Below are positions 48,890 to 57,422 of a stretch of 64,000 nucleotides of DNA, piece by piece. The notes beneath the pieces are model-generated. The model was not told the DNA's origin. It ran no database searches and was given only the letters and a program-made list of their open reading frames with translations. The position numbers and the translations under genes were made by a program. Source of the stretch: Lentzea sp033794685 (GTDB taxonomy: Bacteria; Actinomycetota; Actinomycetes; Mycobacteriales; Pseudonocardiaceae); the NCBI GenBank assembly GCA_033794685.1, contig JARAYZ010000001.1; one strand, 5' to 3'. Each line of letters opens with the position of its first letter. Position 1 is the first letter of the stretch.

Positions 48890-50872
48890 GTGACGACATG
48901 GCCAACGGACCTGCCAGGGCTCGGCTGGGGAGCTGACTACAACCCCGAGCAGTGGCCCGAACACGTCTGGGCCGAGGACGTCGAGCTCATGCGGCGCGCC
49001 GGCGTCACCATGGTCAGCCTGGGCATCTTCAGCTGGGCGAAGATCGAGGTCAGCAAGGGCGAGTACCGGTTCGAGTGGCTCGACCGCGTGATGGACCTGC
49101 TGCACGCCGGCGGCATCCGCGTCGACCTCGCGACCGCGACCGCCGCGCCCCCGCCGTGGCTCACCACCGAGTACCCCGAGATGCTGCCCGTCCGCGCGGA
49201 CGGCGTGCGGCTCTCCCACGGCTCACGGCAGGCGTACTGCCCGTCGTCACCCATCTACCGCGACCGGGCGACGGCGCTCGCCGCCGAGATGGCCTCTCGC
49301 TACCGCGACCACCCGGCTTTGGCCGCCTGGCACGTCGGCAACGAGTACGCGTGCCACGTGAAGCGCTGCTACTGCGACACGTGCGCGGCCTCGTTCCGCG
49401 AGTGGCTGGCCGCCCGCTACACGCTCGACCAGCTCAACGACGCGTGGTCGACGGCGTTCTGGAGCCAGGGCTACACCGACCTCGCGCAGGTCCTGCCCCC
49501 GCGCGTGACGCCGACGTTCCAGAACCCGGCGCACGTGCTGGACTACGACAGGTTCTCCGACGACGCGATCCTGGAGCTGTACAAGGCCGAGCGGGACGTG
49601 CTGCGCATGATCACGCCGGGCGTGCCGATCACCACGAACTTCATGGTCAACTGGACGTTCGGCGACCTGGACTACTGGAAGTGGGCCCGCGAGGTCGACT
49701 TCGTCTCGAACGACCACTACACCGAGGGCCAGTCGCCGGACAAGCACATCGAGCTCGCGATGTCGGCGGACCTCGTGCGCGGCCTAGCGGGCGGCAAGCC
49801 GTGGCTGCTCATGGAGGCCTCGACGTCCGCGGTGAACTGGCAGCGGCGCAACATCGCCAAGCTGCCGGGCGAGCAGCGGCGGAACTCGTTCCAGAACATC
49901 GCCCGCGGTGCGGACGGCACGTTGTTCTTCCAGTGGCGGCAGTCGCGCGGCGGCAGCGAGCGCTACCACTCGGCGATGGTCCCGCACGCCGGCACGGACA
50001 CCAAGGTGTACCGCGAGGTCTGCGAGGTCGGCGCCGAGTACGCGAAGCTCGCCGAGATCATCGGTTCCACTGTGGACGCCTCCGTCGCGATCCTGTTCGA
50101 CTTCCAGTCGGGCTGGGCGCTGCGCCAGGACGCCCACCCGACGAACGACTTCGACTACTGGCAGCACGTCCTCGGGTACTACAAGGCGCTGTGGAACGCC
50201 GGTGTCACGGTCGACTTCGTGGCGCCGGGCACGAACCTCTCGGCGTACTCGCTGGTGGTCGTGCCGGCGTTCTACGCGGTGTCCGACGCGCACGCCGCCG
50301 TCGTCGCGGACTACGTGGCGGGCGGCGGTCATGTCGTCGTCACGTACCTGTCGGGCGTCGCCGACCAGCACCCGCGCATCCGGCTCGGCGGGTACCCCGG
50401 CGCGTTCCGCGACGTGCTGGGCGTGTGGTCCGAGGAGTTCCACCCGCTGCGGGAGGACGAGACGGTCTCGCTGACAGACGGCTCGACCGCCTCGTTGTGG
50501 ACGGAGCACCTGCACACTCGGACCGCTGACACCGTTGTCTCCTATGCCGACGGGCCGTTGCCTGGCGTCGCGGCGGTGACACGCAACGCGTTCGGCAACG
50601 GTGTCGCCTGGTACGTGGCGTGTGATCTTGACGGGGGCGGTCTCGGCCGAACGGTGGAAAACGCGCTTTCCAGTGCGGGCGTTGTGGTGTCGCCTTCGCC
50701 GATTGAGCTCGTGCGGCGCAGGGGCGACGTATCGTTCCTCTTCGCCGTCAACCACACCGGCGCCGACGTGGAGATCGAAGCGTCCGGCGTCGACGTGTTG
50801 TCCGGCACGCAGGTCTCCGGACGCCTCACCGTGCGCGCCGGGGACGTCGTCGTCCTCAGGGAAGAGGTGTGA
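48890..50872 (+). CDS. GH42 beta-galactosidase
   Basis: 660 residues from GTG 48890 (TTG 48866 also in frame; family members begin at this 'TTWPTDLPGLGWGADYNPEQ'). The TIM barrel has 'WHVGNEYACH' with the acid/base Glu152 and 'LLMEAS' with the nucleophile Glu309. A zinc-binding Cys cluster is visible ('CHVKRCYCDTC'). A flavodoxin-like trimerisation domain and a C-terminal beta domain follow. No signal peptide: it acts in the cytoplasm on imported beta-galactosides. It is first in a lacZ-deoR-galT operon; the DeoR gene starts 1 base after its stop. Confidence 0.93.
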   Translation: MTTWPTDLPGLGWGADYNPEQWPEHVWAEDVELMRRAGVTMVSLGIFSWAKIEVSKGEYRFEWLDRVMDLLHAGGIRVDLATATAAPPPWLTTEYPEMLPVRADGVRLSHGSRQAYCPSSPIYRDRATALAAEMASRYRDHPALAAWHVGNEYACHVKRCYCDTCAASFREWLAARYTLDQLNDAWSTAFWSQGYTDLAQVLPPRVTPTFQNPAHVLDYDRFSDDAILELYKAERDVLRMITPGVPITTNFMVNWTFGDLDYWKWAREVDFVSNDHYTEGQSPDKHIELAMSADLVRGLAGGKPWLLMEASTSAVNWQRRNIAKLPGEQRRNSFQNIARGADGTLFFQWRQSRGGSERYHSAMVPHAGTDTKVYREVCEVGAEYAKLAEIIGSTVDASVAILFDFQSGWALRQDAHPTNDFDYWQHVLGYYKALWNAGVTVDFVAPGTNLSAYSLVVVPAFYAVSDAHAAVVADYVAGGGHVVVTYLSGVADQHPRIRLGGYPGAFRDVLGVWSEEFHPLREDETVSLTDGSTASLWTEHLHTRTADTVVSYADGPLPGVAAVTRNAFGNGVAWYVACDLDGGGLGRTVENALSSAGVVVSPSPIELVRRRGDVSFLFAVNHTGADVEIEASGVDVLSGTQVSGRLTVRAGDVVVLREEV

Positions 50873-50873
50873 G

Positions 50874-51671
50874 GTGCTGGCACGTCAACGGCAAGCGGTA
50901 ATCATCGAAGAGGTCCGTCGTACGGGTGCGGTGCGCGTCAGCGACCTCGTCGTGCGCCTCGGCGTCTCGGACATGACCGTGCGCCGCGATCTCGACGTGC
51001 TCGCCGCGCGCGGCCTCGTGGAGAAGGTCTACGGCGGTGCGACGTCCGTCGTCGGGCGCTCGACCGACGAGCCCGGGTTCGAGGCCAAGTCGGTGCGGCA
51101 GTTGCCCGAAAAGGAAGCGATCGCGGCGGCGGCAGCGGGCCTCGTGCGCCCCGGCACGGCCATCGGCCTGTCCGCCGGCACGACCACGTGGACGTTGGCG
51201 CGGTTCCTCGACGACATCCCGGACCTGACCGTCGTGACGAACTCGATCCGCGTCGCGGACGTGCTGCAGCAGAGCGGGCGCACGGACCGCACGGTCGTGC
51301 TGACCGGTGGCGTGCGCACGCCGTCCGACGCGCTGGTGGGCCCCGTGGCCGTGCAGGCGTTGCGATCGCTGCATCTGGACGTGGTGTTCCTGGGCGTGCA
51401 CGGCATGGCCGAGCGCTCCGGCTTCACCACCCCGAACCTCAACGAGAGCGAGACGGACCGCGCGCTCGTCGACGCGGCAGGCCGCGTCGTCGTGGTCGCG
51501 GACCACGAGAAGTGGGGCACCGTGGGCATTTCCACGATCGCCGACCTCGACGAGGCGCACGTCCTGGTGACGGACGAGGGTTTGCCGGACGACGCGCGGG
51601 CGATCCTCTCCGAGCAGGTCGGCGAGTTGGTGTTGGCTCATGTTCCGGGAAGTGGCGAGGAGTTGGCGTGA
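50874..51671 (+). CDS. DeoR/GlpR family transcriptional repressor
   Basis: 265 residues from GTG 50874 with AAGAGG upstream. The N-terminal helix-turn-helix is 'VRVSDLVVRLGVSDMTVRRD', the DeoR signature, followed by 'VEKVYGGA'. The C-terminal sugar-phosphate sensor domain has 'IGLSAGTTTWTLARFL' and 'VVVADHEKWGTVGISTIADL'. It sits between lacZ and galT, overlapping galT by GTGA, and probably senses a galactose or tagatose phosphate to control the operon and the divergent importer. Confidence 0.92.
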   Translation: MLARQRQAVIIEEVRRTGAVRVSDLVVRLGVSDMTVRRDLDVLAARGLVEKVYGGATSVVGRSTDEPGFEAKSVRQLPEKEAIAAAAAGLVRPGTAIGLSAGTTTWTLARFLDDIPDLTVVTNSIRVADVLQQSGRTDRTVVLTGGVRTPSDALVGPVAVQALRSLHLDVVFLGVHGMAERSGFTTPNLNESETDRALVDAAGRVVVVADHEKWGTVGISTIADLDEAHVLVTDEGLPDDARAILSEQVGELVLAHVPGSGEELA

Positions 51672-52756
51672 GGCGTACCGCGGGGAAGCTGGCGGACGGC
51701 CGGGAGATCATCTACTTCGACGACAGCGCTGAGGCGCCACCGAGAGTCGCGGTGGACACCCGGGACCTCCCGGAGACCCAGCCGATGTCCGAAGTCCGGC
51801 TGGACCCGTTGACCCGCGAGTGGGTCGCCATGGCGGCTCATCGCCAGACGCGCACGTACAAGCCGCCGGCGGATCTCTGCCCGCTGTGCCCGTCGACGCC
51901 GGGCCGGCCCACGGAGATCCCCGAGGCCGAGTACGACGTGGTGGTGTTCGAGAACAGATTCCCTTCGCTGGCGCAGAACGTGCCGGACGTGCCGTCCACT
52001 GTGGATGGTGAGGCGCTGTTCGCGCGCGCACCGGGGCGTGGGCGGTGCGAGGTCGTGTGCTTCACCTCGGACCACAACAAGTCGTTCGGCGAGCTTTCCG
52101 AGTCGCGCGTGCGCACCGTCGTGGACGCGTGGGCGGACCGTGTCGCCTTCTTGTCAACGTTGCCAGGGGTCGAGCAGGTCTTCCCGTTCGAGAACCGCGG
52201 CGAAGAGATCGGCGTGACGCTCTCGCACCCGCACGGCCAGATCTACGCGTACCCGTTCGTGACGCCTCGTACCGAACGGATGCTCGACGCGGCTCTGGCG
52301 TACCACGCGGAGCATGGGCGGCCGTTGTTCGGTGACGTGCTGGAGGCCGAGCTTCGCGCGGGCGCGCGCGTGATCGAGGAGTCCCCGCACTGGGTGGCGT
52401 TCGTGCCCGCCGCCGCCCGTTGGCCCGTCGAGGTCGTGCTGGCGCCACGGCGGCAGGTGCCCGACATCGCCGCACTGTCCTCAGTGGAGCGTGACGACTT
52501 CGCGTCGCTCTACCTGAAGGTGCTGCACCGGCTGGACGCGCTGTACGACCGGCCGTTGCCCTACATCGCCGCGTGGCACCAGGCGCCGGTCAACGTCGGC
52601 CGGGAAGAGATGTGGCTGCACCTGCAGGTCTTCTCGGTGCTCCGGACGAAGGACAAGCTCAAGTACCTCGCGGGCTCCGAGTCCGGTGAGGCCGTGTGGA
52701 TCAACGACGTGACCCCGGAACAGATCGCCGAGCGCCTCCGGGGAACACACAAGTAG
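51668..52756 (+). CDS. galT: Galactose-1-phosphate uridylyltransferase
   Basis: 362 residues. The active site 'LSHPHGQIYAYPF' carries the uridylylated His189, 'CPLCP' is part of the metal site, and 'VFENRFPSL' and 'WLHLQVFSVLR' are family motifs. It converts galactose-1-phosphate and UDP-glucose to UDP-galactose and glucose-1-phosphate in the Leloir pathway. galK and galE are not in the window, although galU lies 6 kb downstream. GTG 51668 overlaps the DeoR stop. Confidence 0.94.
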   Translation: MRRTAGKLADGREIIYFDDSAEAPPRVAVDTRDLPETQPMSEVRLDPLTREWVAMAAHRQTRTYKPPADLCPLCPSTPGRPTEIPEAEYDVVVFENRFPSLAQNVPDVPSTVDGEALFARAPGRGRCEVVCFTSDHNKSFGELSESRVRTVVDAWADRVAFLSTLPGVEQVFPFENRGEEIGVTLSHPHGQIYAYPFVTPRTERMLDAALAYHAEHGRPLFGDVLEAELRAGARVIEESPHWVAFVPAAARWPVEVVLAPRRQVPDIAALSSVERDDFASLYLKVLHRLDALYDRPLPYIAAWHQAPVNVGREEMWLHLQVFSVLRTKDKLKYLAGSESGEAVWINDVTPEQIAERLRGTHK

Positions 52757-52763
52757 CTCCCAG

Positions 52764-52786
52764 GCTCAGTTAAGGGTTCTCTCAGG
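52764..52786 (+). promoter_or_regulatory. MprA-box-like repeats upstream of htrA
   Basis: GCTCAG at 52764-52769 and TCTCAG at 52780-52785, with CAGTTAAGGG between (52767-52776). This repeats the arrangement found before mprA at 42431-42460, which suggests that MprA controls htrA as it controls pepD in mycobacteria. Confidence 0.6.
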
Positions 52787-52807
52787 ACGGGCCGACACAC
52801 TAGGTCC

Positions 52808-54373
52808 ATGACCGAGAGCGACAAGCCAGCGCAGCAGCCGGAAGAGCCCACCTCCGTGCCCTCCAGCGCCGGTCAGACAGACTCCGGCGCGCGGGTGCAG
52901 GGCCCGTCGCTGCCGGAACCCGGCCAGCCGGATCCTTTGCAGGGGGGATCCGGCCAGGCTGGGGCTTACGACGCTCCTCACGGCCTGGGCGACGTGCCCG
53001 CCTCCTTCACTTCGGCCCAGCCGCAGGTGCCCTCACCTGACGCGGGCCAGACGCAGCTCGGCGGGTCCGGACCCGGCCAGCAGCTTCCCCCTTCAGGGTC
53101 CGGCCAACCTCACCCGCTCGGCCCCGGTGCCACGACCGCGCAGTTCGGCGCGGAACCGGCCTCCGGACCGCACTCGGGCCCGTTCGCACAGCAGCACACC
53201 GGGACGCCCTCCACTCCGTTCGCAGCGCCGCAGCAGGGGCCTCAGACGGGTCAGTACTACCTCCCGCCCGGCTTCCCGCCGCCGTCCGCCCAGCCGCGCC
53301 CCAAGGGCCGCGGGAAGGTCGTGGCTGGTGTCGCCGCCCTCGTGCTGATCGTGGGCGGGATCTCCGGTGGCCTCGGCGGCTACCTGGGCTACAACTTCGC
53401 GAACGACTCGTCGTCCGTGAGCTCGCTCGACTCGCCCCGCCCGGCCTCGCAGGCCTCCAACGCCCCGGCGGGCTCGGTCGAGGACGTGGCGAACAAGCTG
53501 CTGCCGTCCGTCGTCCAGATCCAGGTCACGACGCGTTCCGGCGCCGGCGAGGGCTCCGGGTTCATCATCTCCGGCAACGGTCAGATCGTGACGAACAACC
53601 ACGTCATCGAGGGTGCCGCCGCCGGTGGCGAGATCAAGGTCGTCTTCCACGACGGCCGGACGGCGTCCGCCAAGATCCTCGGCCGCGACCCGAGCTCCGA
53701 CATCGCGGTCATCCAGGCCGACGGCGTCTCCGGCCTGCCGGTCGTGCAGCTCGGCAACTCCGGCGACATGAAGACCGGCCAGGCCGTCGTGGCGATCGGC
53801 TCGCCGTTCGAACTGTCCGGCACCGTCACCTCGGGCATCGTCAGCTCGGTGAACCGCCCGGTCTCCGCCGGCGGTGACCGGGGGTCGAACTCGCAGGCCA
53901 CCGTGCTCAACGCCATCCAGACCGACGCCGCGATCAACCCCGGCAACTCGGGCGGGCCGCTGGTGAACATGCAGGGCCAGGTCGTCGGCATCAACTCCGC
54001 GATCTACAGCCCGAGCCAGGGACAGGGCCAGGCCGGTTCCGTCGGCATCGGCTTCGCGATCCCGATGGACCAGGCGCGCCGCACGATCGACGAGATCGTG
54101 AAGAGCGGCAAGCCCAAGCAGACCGTGCTCGGCGTGAAGGTCGAGTCGACCGAGCAGGGCGCCAGGATCTCCGAGATCACCTCCGGTGGCGCGGCCGAGA
54201 AGGCCGGGCTCAAGGCCGGTGACGTGATCACGAAGTTCGCCGACCGCCGCATCGACGAGTCGGACACGCTGGTCGCCGCCGTGCGGTCCAAGGCACCCGG
54301 CGACAAGGTCACGATCACGCTGTCCGACAACAGGACGGTGGAAGCCACCCTCGACGGCGTCGAGGTGGGATAG
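52808..54373 (+). CDS. pepD: Membrane-anchored HtrA/PepD serine protease with PDZ domain
   Basis: 521 residues. A ~165-residue Pro/Gly/Gln-rich cytoplasmic head leads to one membrane helix (~residues 172-193, 'VVAGVAALVLIVGGISGG'). The trypsin-like domain has the triad His265 ('NNHVIEGA'), Asp298 ('SSDIAVIQ') and Ser381 ('NPGNSGGPLVN'). Residues ~430-520 are a PDZ domain ('VLGVKVESTEQGARISEI', 'LKAGDVITKFADRRI'). HtrA proteases degrade or refold misfolded proteins outside the membrane. In mycobacteria pepD directly follows mprAB; here it is 8 kb away but keeps an MprA-like box. Confidence 0.93.
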   Translation: MTESDKPAQQPEEPTSVPSSAGQTDSGARVQGPSLPEPGQPDPLQGGSGQAGAYDAPHGLGDVPASFTSAQPQVPSPDAGQTQLGGSGPGQQLPPSGSGQPHPLGPGATTAQFGAEPASGPHSGPFAQQHTGTPSTPFAAPQQGPQTGQYYLPPGFPPPSAQPRPKGRGKVVAGVAALVLIVGGISGGLGGYLGYNFANDSSSVSSLDSPRPASQASNAPAGSVEDVANKLLPSVVQIQVTTRSGAGEGSGFIISGNGQIVTNNHVIEGAAAGGEIKVVFHDGRTASAKILGRDPSSDIAVIQADGVSGLPVVQLGNSGDMKTGQAVVAIGSPFELSGTVTSGIVSSVNRPVSAGGDRGSNSQATVLNAIQTDAAINPGNSGGPLVNMQGQVVGINSAIYSPSQGQGQAGSVGIGFAIPMDQARRTIDEIVKSGKPKQTVLGVKVESTEQGARISEITSGGAAEKAGLKAGDVITKFADRRIDESDTLVAAVRSKAPGDKVTITLSDNRTVEATLDGVEVG

Positions 54374-54387
54374 GTCGGGGGACGACT

Positions 54388-54420
54388 GGGTTTCTGGCAT
54401 CCGCCGCCCGCCAGAAACCC
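54388..54420 (+). terminator. Hairpin after htrA
   Basis: Perfect 11-bp arms GGGTTTCTGGC (54388-54398) and GCCAGAAACCC (54410-54420) around an 11-base loop, 14 bases after the htrA stop. Confidence 0.75.
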
Positions 54421-54437
54421 GGTCGTGACGACCCCGG

Positions 54438-54490
54438 AGAGGCCTCTGCCTGTGCGCACCTGCCCCGCACACAGGTCGGGGCCTCTTCTT
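54438..54490 (+). terminator. Second hairpin after htrA, with T-rich tail
   Basis: AGAGGCC (54438-54444) pairs with GGCCTCT (54480-54486); inside, CCTGTG pairs with CACAGG (54470-54475). The stem runs into TTCTT. With the hairpin at 54388 it isolates htrA from the downstream two-component genes. Confidence 0.7.
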
Positions 54491-54543
54491 ACGTCCGTGT
54501 GACGATGCGGGCCCCGCGGGTGTTCTTGGCTTAGCGTGGTGAC

Positions 54544-55230
54544 GTGGTGGAACGGGTGCTGGTCGTCGACGACGACACGACGGTGCGCGACGTGGTGCGC
54601 CGCTACCTCGAACACGCCGGGTACGAGGTCGAACTGGCCGGCGACGGTGAGCAGGCGCTGCGGCTGATGGCCGCGCAGGAGCCGGACATCGTGGTGCTGG
54701 ACCTGATGCTGCCCGGCATCGACGGCCTCGAGGTGTGCCGGCGGATCCGGGAACGCGGCAGCACGCCCGTCGTCATGCTGACGGCGCTGGGCGAGGAGGA
54801 AGACCGCATCGCCGGGTTGCAGATCGGCGCGGACGACTACGTCACGAAGCCCTTCAGCCCGCGTGAGCTGGCGTTGCGCGTCTCGTCGGTGCTGCGGCGG
54901 GCGCACCGGGCCTACGAGCCGCGGGTGGTGCGGGACGGGAACCTGGTCCTCGACGTGGCCGCGCACACCGCGACCCTGGACGGGCGGCCGTTGCAGCTGA
55001 CCACCCGCGAGTTCGACCTGCTGGCGTTCTTCATCGGCAACGCGGGCAAGGCGTTCGGGCGCGCGGAGCTGCTGGAACGCGTGTGGGGCTGGCAATTCGG
55101 CGACCAGTCGACCGTGACCGTCCACGTGCGACGGTTGCGGGAGAAGATCGAGGAAGACCCCGCGAAGCCCCGCCGCCTCAGCACCGTCTGGGGCGTCGGC
55201 TACCGGTACGACCCGTGTTCGACAGGCTGA
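54544..55230 (+). CDS. OmpR-type response regulator
   Basis: 228 residues from GTG 54544. Receiver: 'VLVVDDDTTVRDVV', Asp53 in 'VVLDLMLPGIDG', 'LTALGEEEDR' and Lys in 'VTKPFSPREL'. DNA-binding winged helix: 'LTTREFDLLAFFIGNAGKAF' and 'TVTVHVRRLREKIEEDPAKP'. Its last 16 bp overlap the kinase gene that follows. The signal and targets are unknown. Confidence 0.92.
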   Translation: MVERVLVVDDDTTVRDVVRRYLEHAGYEVELAGDGEQALRLMAAQEPDIVVLDLMLPGIDGLEVCRRIRERGSTPVVMLTALGEEEDRIAGLQIGADDYVTKPFSPRELALRVSSVLRRAHRAYEPRVVRDGNLVLDVAAHTATLDGRPLQLTTREFDLLAFFIGNAGKAFGRAELLERVWGWQFGDQSTVTVHVRRLREKIEEDPAKPRRLSTVWGVGYRYDPCSTG

Positions 55231-56114
55231 GCCGCGTGTCGCTGACCACCGCGATGACCGTCATGGTCATCGTGCCGGTGGTGGCGACCATCGCCGGGGT
55301 GCTCGTGGTCAGCCAGTTCATGTTCACGCCGATGCTCAACGCGGCTCTCGTGGCCTGCGCGCTGGTCGGAGCGGTGACCGTGCCGTTCTCGATCATGCTC
55401 GGCCGGGCCATCGCGCGGCGGACGATGTGGGAGCGCGAGGCGGAGGCGTCCCGCCGGCAGCTGGTCGCGTGGATCTCCCACGACCTGCGGACGCCGCTGG
55501 CCGGGATCCGGGCGATGACCGAGGCGCTGGAGGACGGCGTCGTCTCGGAACCGGGCGAGGTCGCCGTCTACGCCAAGCAGATCGCCCACGAAGCCGACCA
55601 CCTGGCGAAGCTGGTGGACGACCTCTTCCAGCTCTCGCGGATCACCGCGGGCGCGCTGAACCTGCCGATGCACGACGTGGCACTGGCCGACGTGGTCAGC
55701 GACGTGGTCGCCGCCTCGCGACCGGTCGCCTCGCGCGAAGGCGTCGAGTTGCGCGCGGACGCTCGCTCGTGGCCGGTCGTCCGAGGCTCCGATCCGGAAC
55801 TGATGCGTGTCGTGCGCAACCTTGTGTCGAACGCCATCCGCCACACACCGGAGGGCGGCACGGTGGCCGTCCAGGTCGATGTGGACGGACCCGAGGCCGT
55901 GGTGAGGGTGGACGACGCGTGCGGCGGCATACCCGATGACGTGCTGCCACAGGTCTTCGACGTGGGCTTCCGCGGCTCCACGGCACGCAACCCGTCGGGC
56001 GCGGGACTGGGACTTTCCATCGCACGAGGCCTCGCCGACGCCCACCACGGGAGAATCGACGTCCAGAACCACGGTCCTGGCTGCCGCTTCGAAGTCAGAC
56101 TCCCGCTACGGTGA
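55215..56114 (+). CDS. Sensor histidine kinase
   Basis: 299 residues from GTG 55215. Two N-terminal membrane helices separated by only a few residues leave almost no outer sensor domain, so it may sense within the membrane. 'WISHDLRTPLAG' holds His89; the ATPase has 'LVSNAIRH' (N box), 'VDDACGGIPDDVLPQVFDVG' and 'GAGLGLSIARGLADAHHG'. Partner of the overlapping response regulator. Its stop overlaps the moaB start (GTGA). Confidence 0.92.
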   Translation: MFDRLSRVSLTTAMTVMVIVPVVATIAGVLVVSQFMFTPMLNAALVACALVGAVTVPFSIMLGRAIARRTMWEREAEASRRQLVAWISHDLRTPLAGIRAMTEALEDGVVSEPGEVAVYAKQIAHEADHLAKLVDDLFQLSRITAGALNLPMHDVALADVVSDVVAASRPVASREGVELRADARSWPVVRGSDPELMRVVRNLVSNAIRHTPEGGTVAVQVDVDGPEAVVRVDDACGGIPDDVLPQVFDVGFRGSTARNPSGAGLGLSIARGLADAHHGRIDVQNHGPGCRFEVRLPLR

Positions 56115-56620
56115 TCGGTATGGAACGCAGCGCGCAGCGCCTTGGCCGCGCTTTGGTCGTGATCGTGGACGACCGGGTGGCGCACGGCGAGCAGGACGAC
56201 AACTCCGGGCCTCTCGTCACAGAACTTCTGGAAGAAGTGGGCTTCATCGTCGACGGCACCGTCGCGGTCGAGGGTGAGGTGGTCGACATCCGGGCCGCTC
56301 TCAACACGGCCGTCATCGGTGGCGTCGACCTCGTGGTCACCGTGGGCGGCACAGGCGTGTCCCCGCGCGACGTCACCCCCGACGCCACGCAGGGCGTGCT
56401 CGACCGACCGATCCACGGCATCGCCGAGGCACTCCGCGCCTCCGGCCTCGCCGCGGGCGCGGTCGACGCGGGCATCTCGCGCGGCCTCGCCGGCGTCTCG
56501 GGCAGCACGTTGGTCGTCAACCTCGCCGGGTCGCGCTCCGCGGTCCGCGACGGCATGGCGACCCTGTCGGCGTTGGTGCCCTACGTGATCGAGCAGCTGA
56601 GCGGTCTTGACGAAGAGTGA
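56111..56620 (+). CDS. moaB: MoaB/Mog family molybdopterin-biosynthesis protein
   Basis: 169 residues from GTG 56111 (ATG 56120 possible). 'ALVVIVDDRVAHGEQDDNSG', 'DLVVTVGGTGVSPRDVTPDA' and 'TLVVNLAGSRSAVRDGM' are the molybdopterin-binding motifs of MoaB/Mog, which adenylylates molybdopterin. In mycobacteria moaB2 follows pepD. Here a two-component pair is inserted between them. Confidence 0.9.
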   Translation: MIGMERSAQRLGRALVVIVDDRVAHGEQDDNSGPLVTELLEEVGFIVDGTVAVEGEVVDIRAALNTAVIGGVDLVVTVGGTGVSPRDVTPDATQGVLDRPIHGIAEALRASGLAAGAVDAGISRGLAGVSGSTLVVNLAGSRSAVRDGMATLSALVPYVIEQLSGLDEE

Positions 56621-56792
56621 TTCACCGAAGCCGGCCGACGACGACGCCGTTGCGCGTCGTCGCCGGTTGGCGGAGGTGTTCGGCGACGTGCTCCCGGAGA
56701 CGACGTCGGACGAGCGCGGTGGTCCGGGTGGTTCCCCGGAGGACCGTGAGTCCTGGTACCGCGAGAACAGGCCGCCGCATCACGGCGGCTGA
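56607..56792 (+). CDS. Small conserved actinobacterial protein
   Basis: 61 residues from TTG 56607, overlapping moaB by 14 bp. Charged throughout: 'DDAVARRRRLAEVFGDVLPE' then 'TTSDERGGPG' and the ending 'WYRENRPPHHGG'. I recall similar short proteins with this 'RRRRLAEVFG...NRPPHH' layout in other actinobacteria, but no function is known to me. Overlap suggests co-translation with moaB. Bases 56793-56978 after it hold nothing recognisable. Confidence 0.7.
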   Translation: MTKSDSPKPADDDAVARRRRLAEVFGDVLPETTSDERGGPGGSPEDRESWYRENRPPHHGG

Positions 56793-56978
56793 CACGCGGC
56801 GGACACGGCTGGTGGGTGCTGCCCGGCATGGGGAGTTCGCCGGTGTGGCTCGGTCCTCGGGCACGAACCCCAGGCGCGCGGTCCAACGACTCGATGGGCA
56901 CTGTGTGCCGGGACAAAGCGCGCGGGACCGCGCTGGGGCGACGGGTGCGCGCTTCGTCTCGGCGGGGACGGGTGGAGG

Positions 56979-57422
56979 TCAGATCGCGGGTCCGCGGCGG
57001 TCCGGTGCCGTGTTCTGCTGCACCGGGGTGGTCTGCTGCTGAGCCGCGAGGAGGTCGCGGATCTCGATCAGGAGCTCGACGTCCGTCGGCTCGGCCGGGC
57101 CTGCCTCCTCGCCCCTCTTGCGGCGGTCCTGGATCTTCTTGATCGGCAGCACCAGGACGAAGTAGACGACAGCGGCCACGATCACGAAGTTGATCGCGGC
57201 GTTGATGACGTTGCTGAAGTCGACGTACGTGTCGGTTTTGCCTGGCCTGATCTCGAAGCCGAGGCCCTTGGTCTCGGTGCTGCCCAGCGAGCTGATGAGC
57301 GGCTTGATGAGGCTCGTGGTGAACGCGGTGACGATCGCGGTGAAAGCAGTGCCGATGACCACGGCGACAGCCAGGTCGACGACGTTTCCGCGCATCAGAA
57401 AGTCTTTGAATCCCTTCAGCAT
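56979..57422 (-). CDS. mscL: Large-conductance mechanosensitive channel
   Basis: 147 residues. N-terminal helix 'MLKGFKDFLMRGNVVDLAVA', pore-lining TM1 'VVIGTAFTAIVTAFTTSLIK', periplasmic loop and TM2 'NFVIVAAVVYFVLVLPIKKI', then the cytoplasmic bundle 'ELLIEIRDLL'. It forms a pentamer that opens under membrane tension to release solutes. A Gln/Pro-rich tail follows. ATG overlaps the stop of the SAF-domain gene (TGATG). Confidence 0.95.
   Translation of the reverse strand: MLKGFKDFLMRGNVVDLAVAVVIGTAFTAIVTAFTTSLIKPLISSLGSTETKGLGFEIRPGKTDTYVDFSNVINAAINFVIVAAVVYFVLVLPIKKIQDRRKRGEEAGPAEPTDVELLIEIRDLLAAQQQTTPVQQNTAPDRRGPAI

Noticed and set aside
53093..54472. 459-codon minus-strand frame over htrA
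   Set aside because: Antisense shadow of the protease gene, which has the full catalytic triad and PDZ domain.
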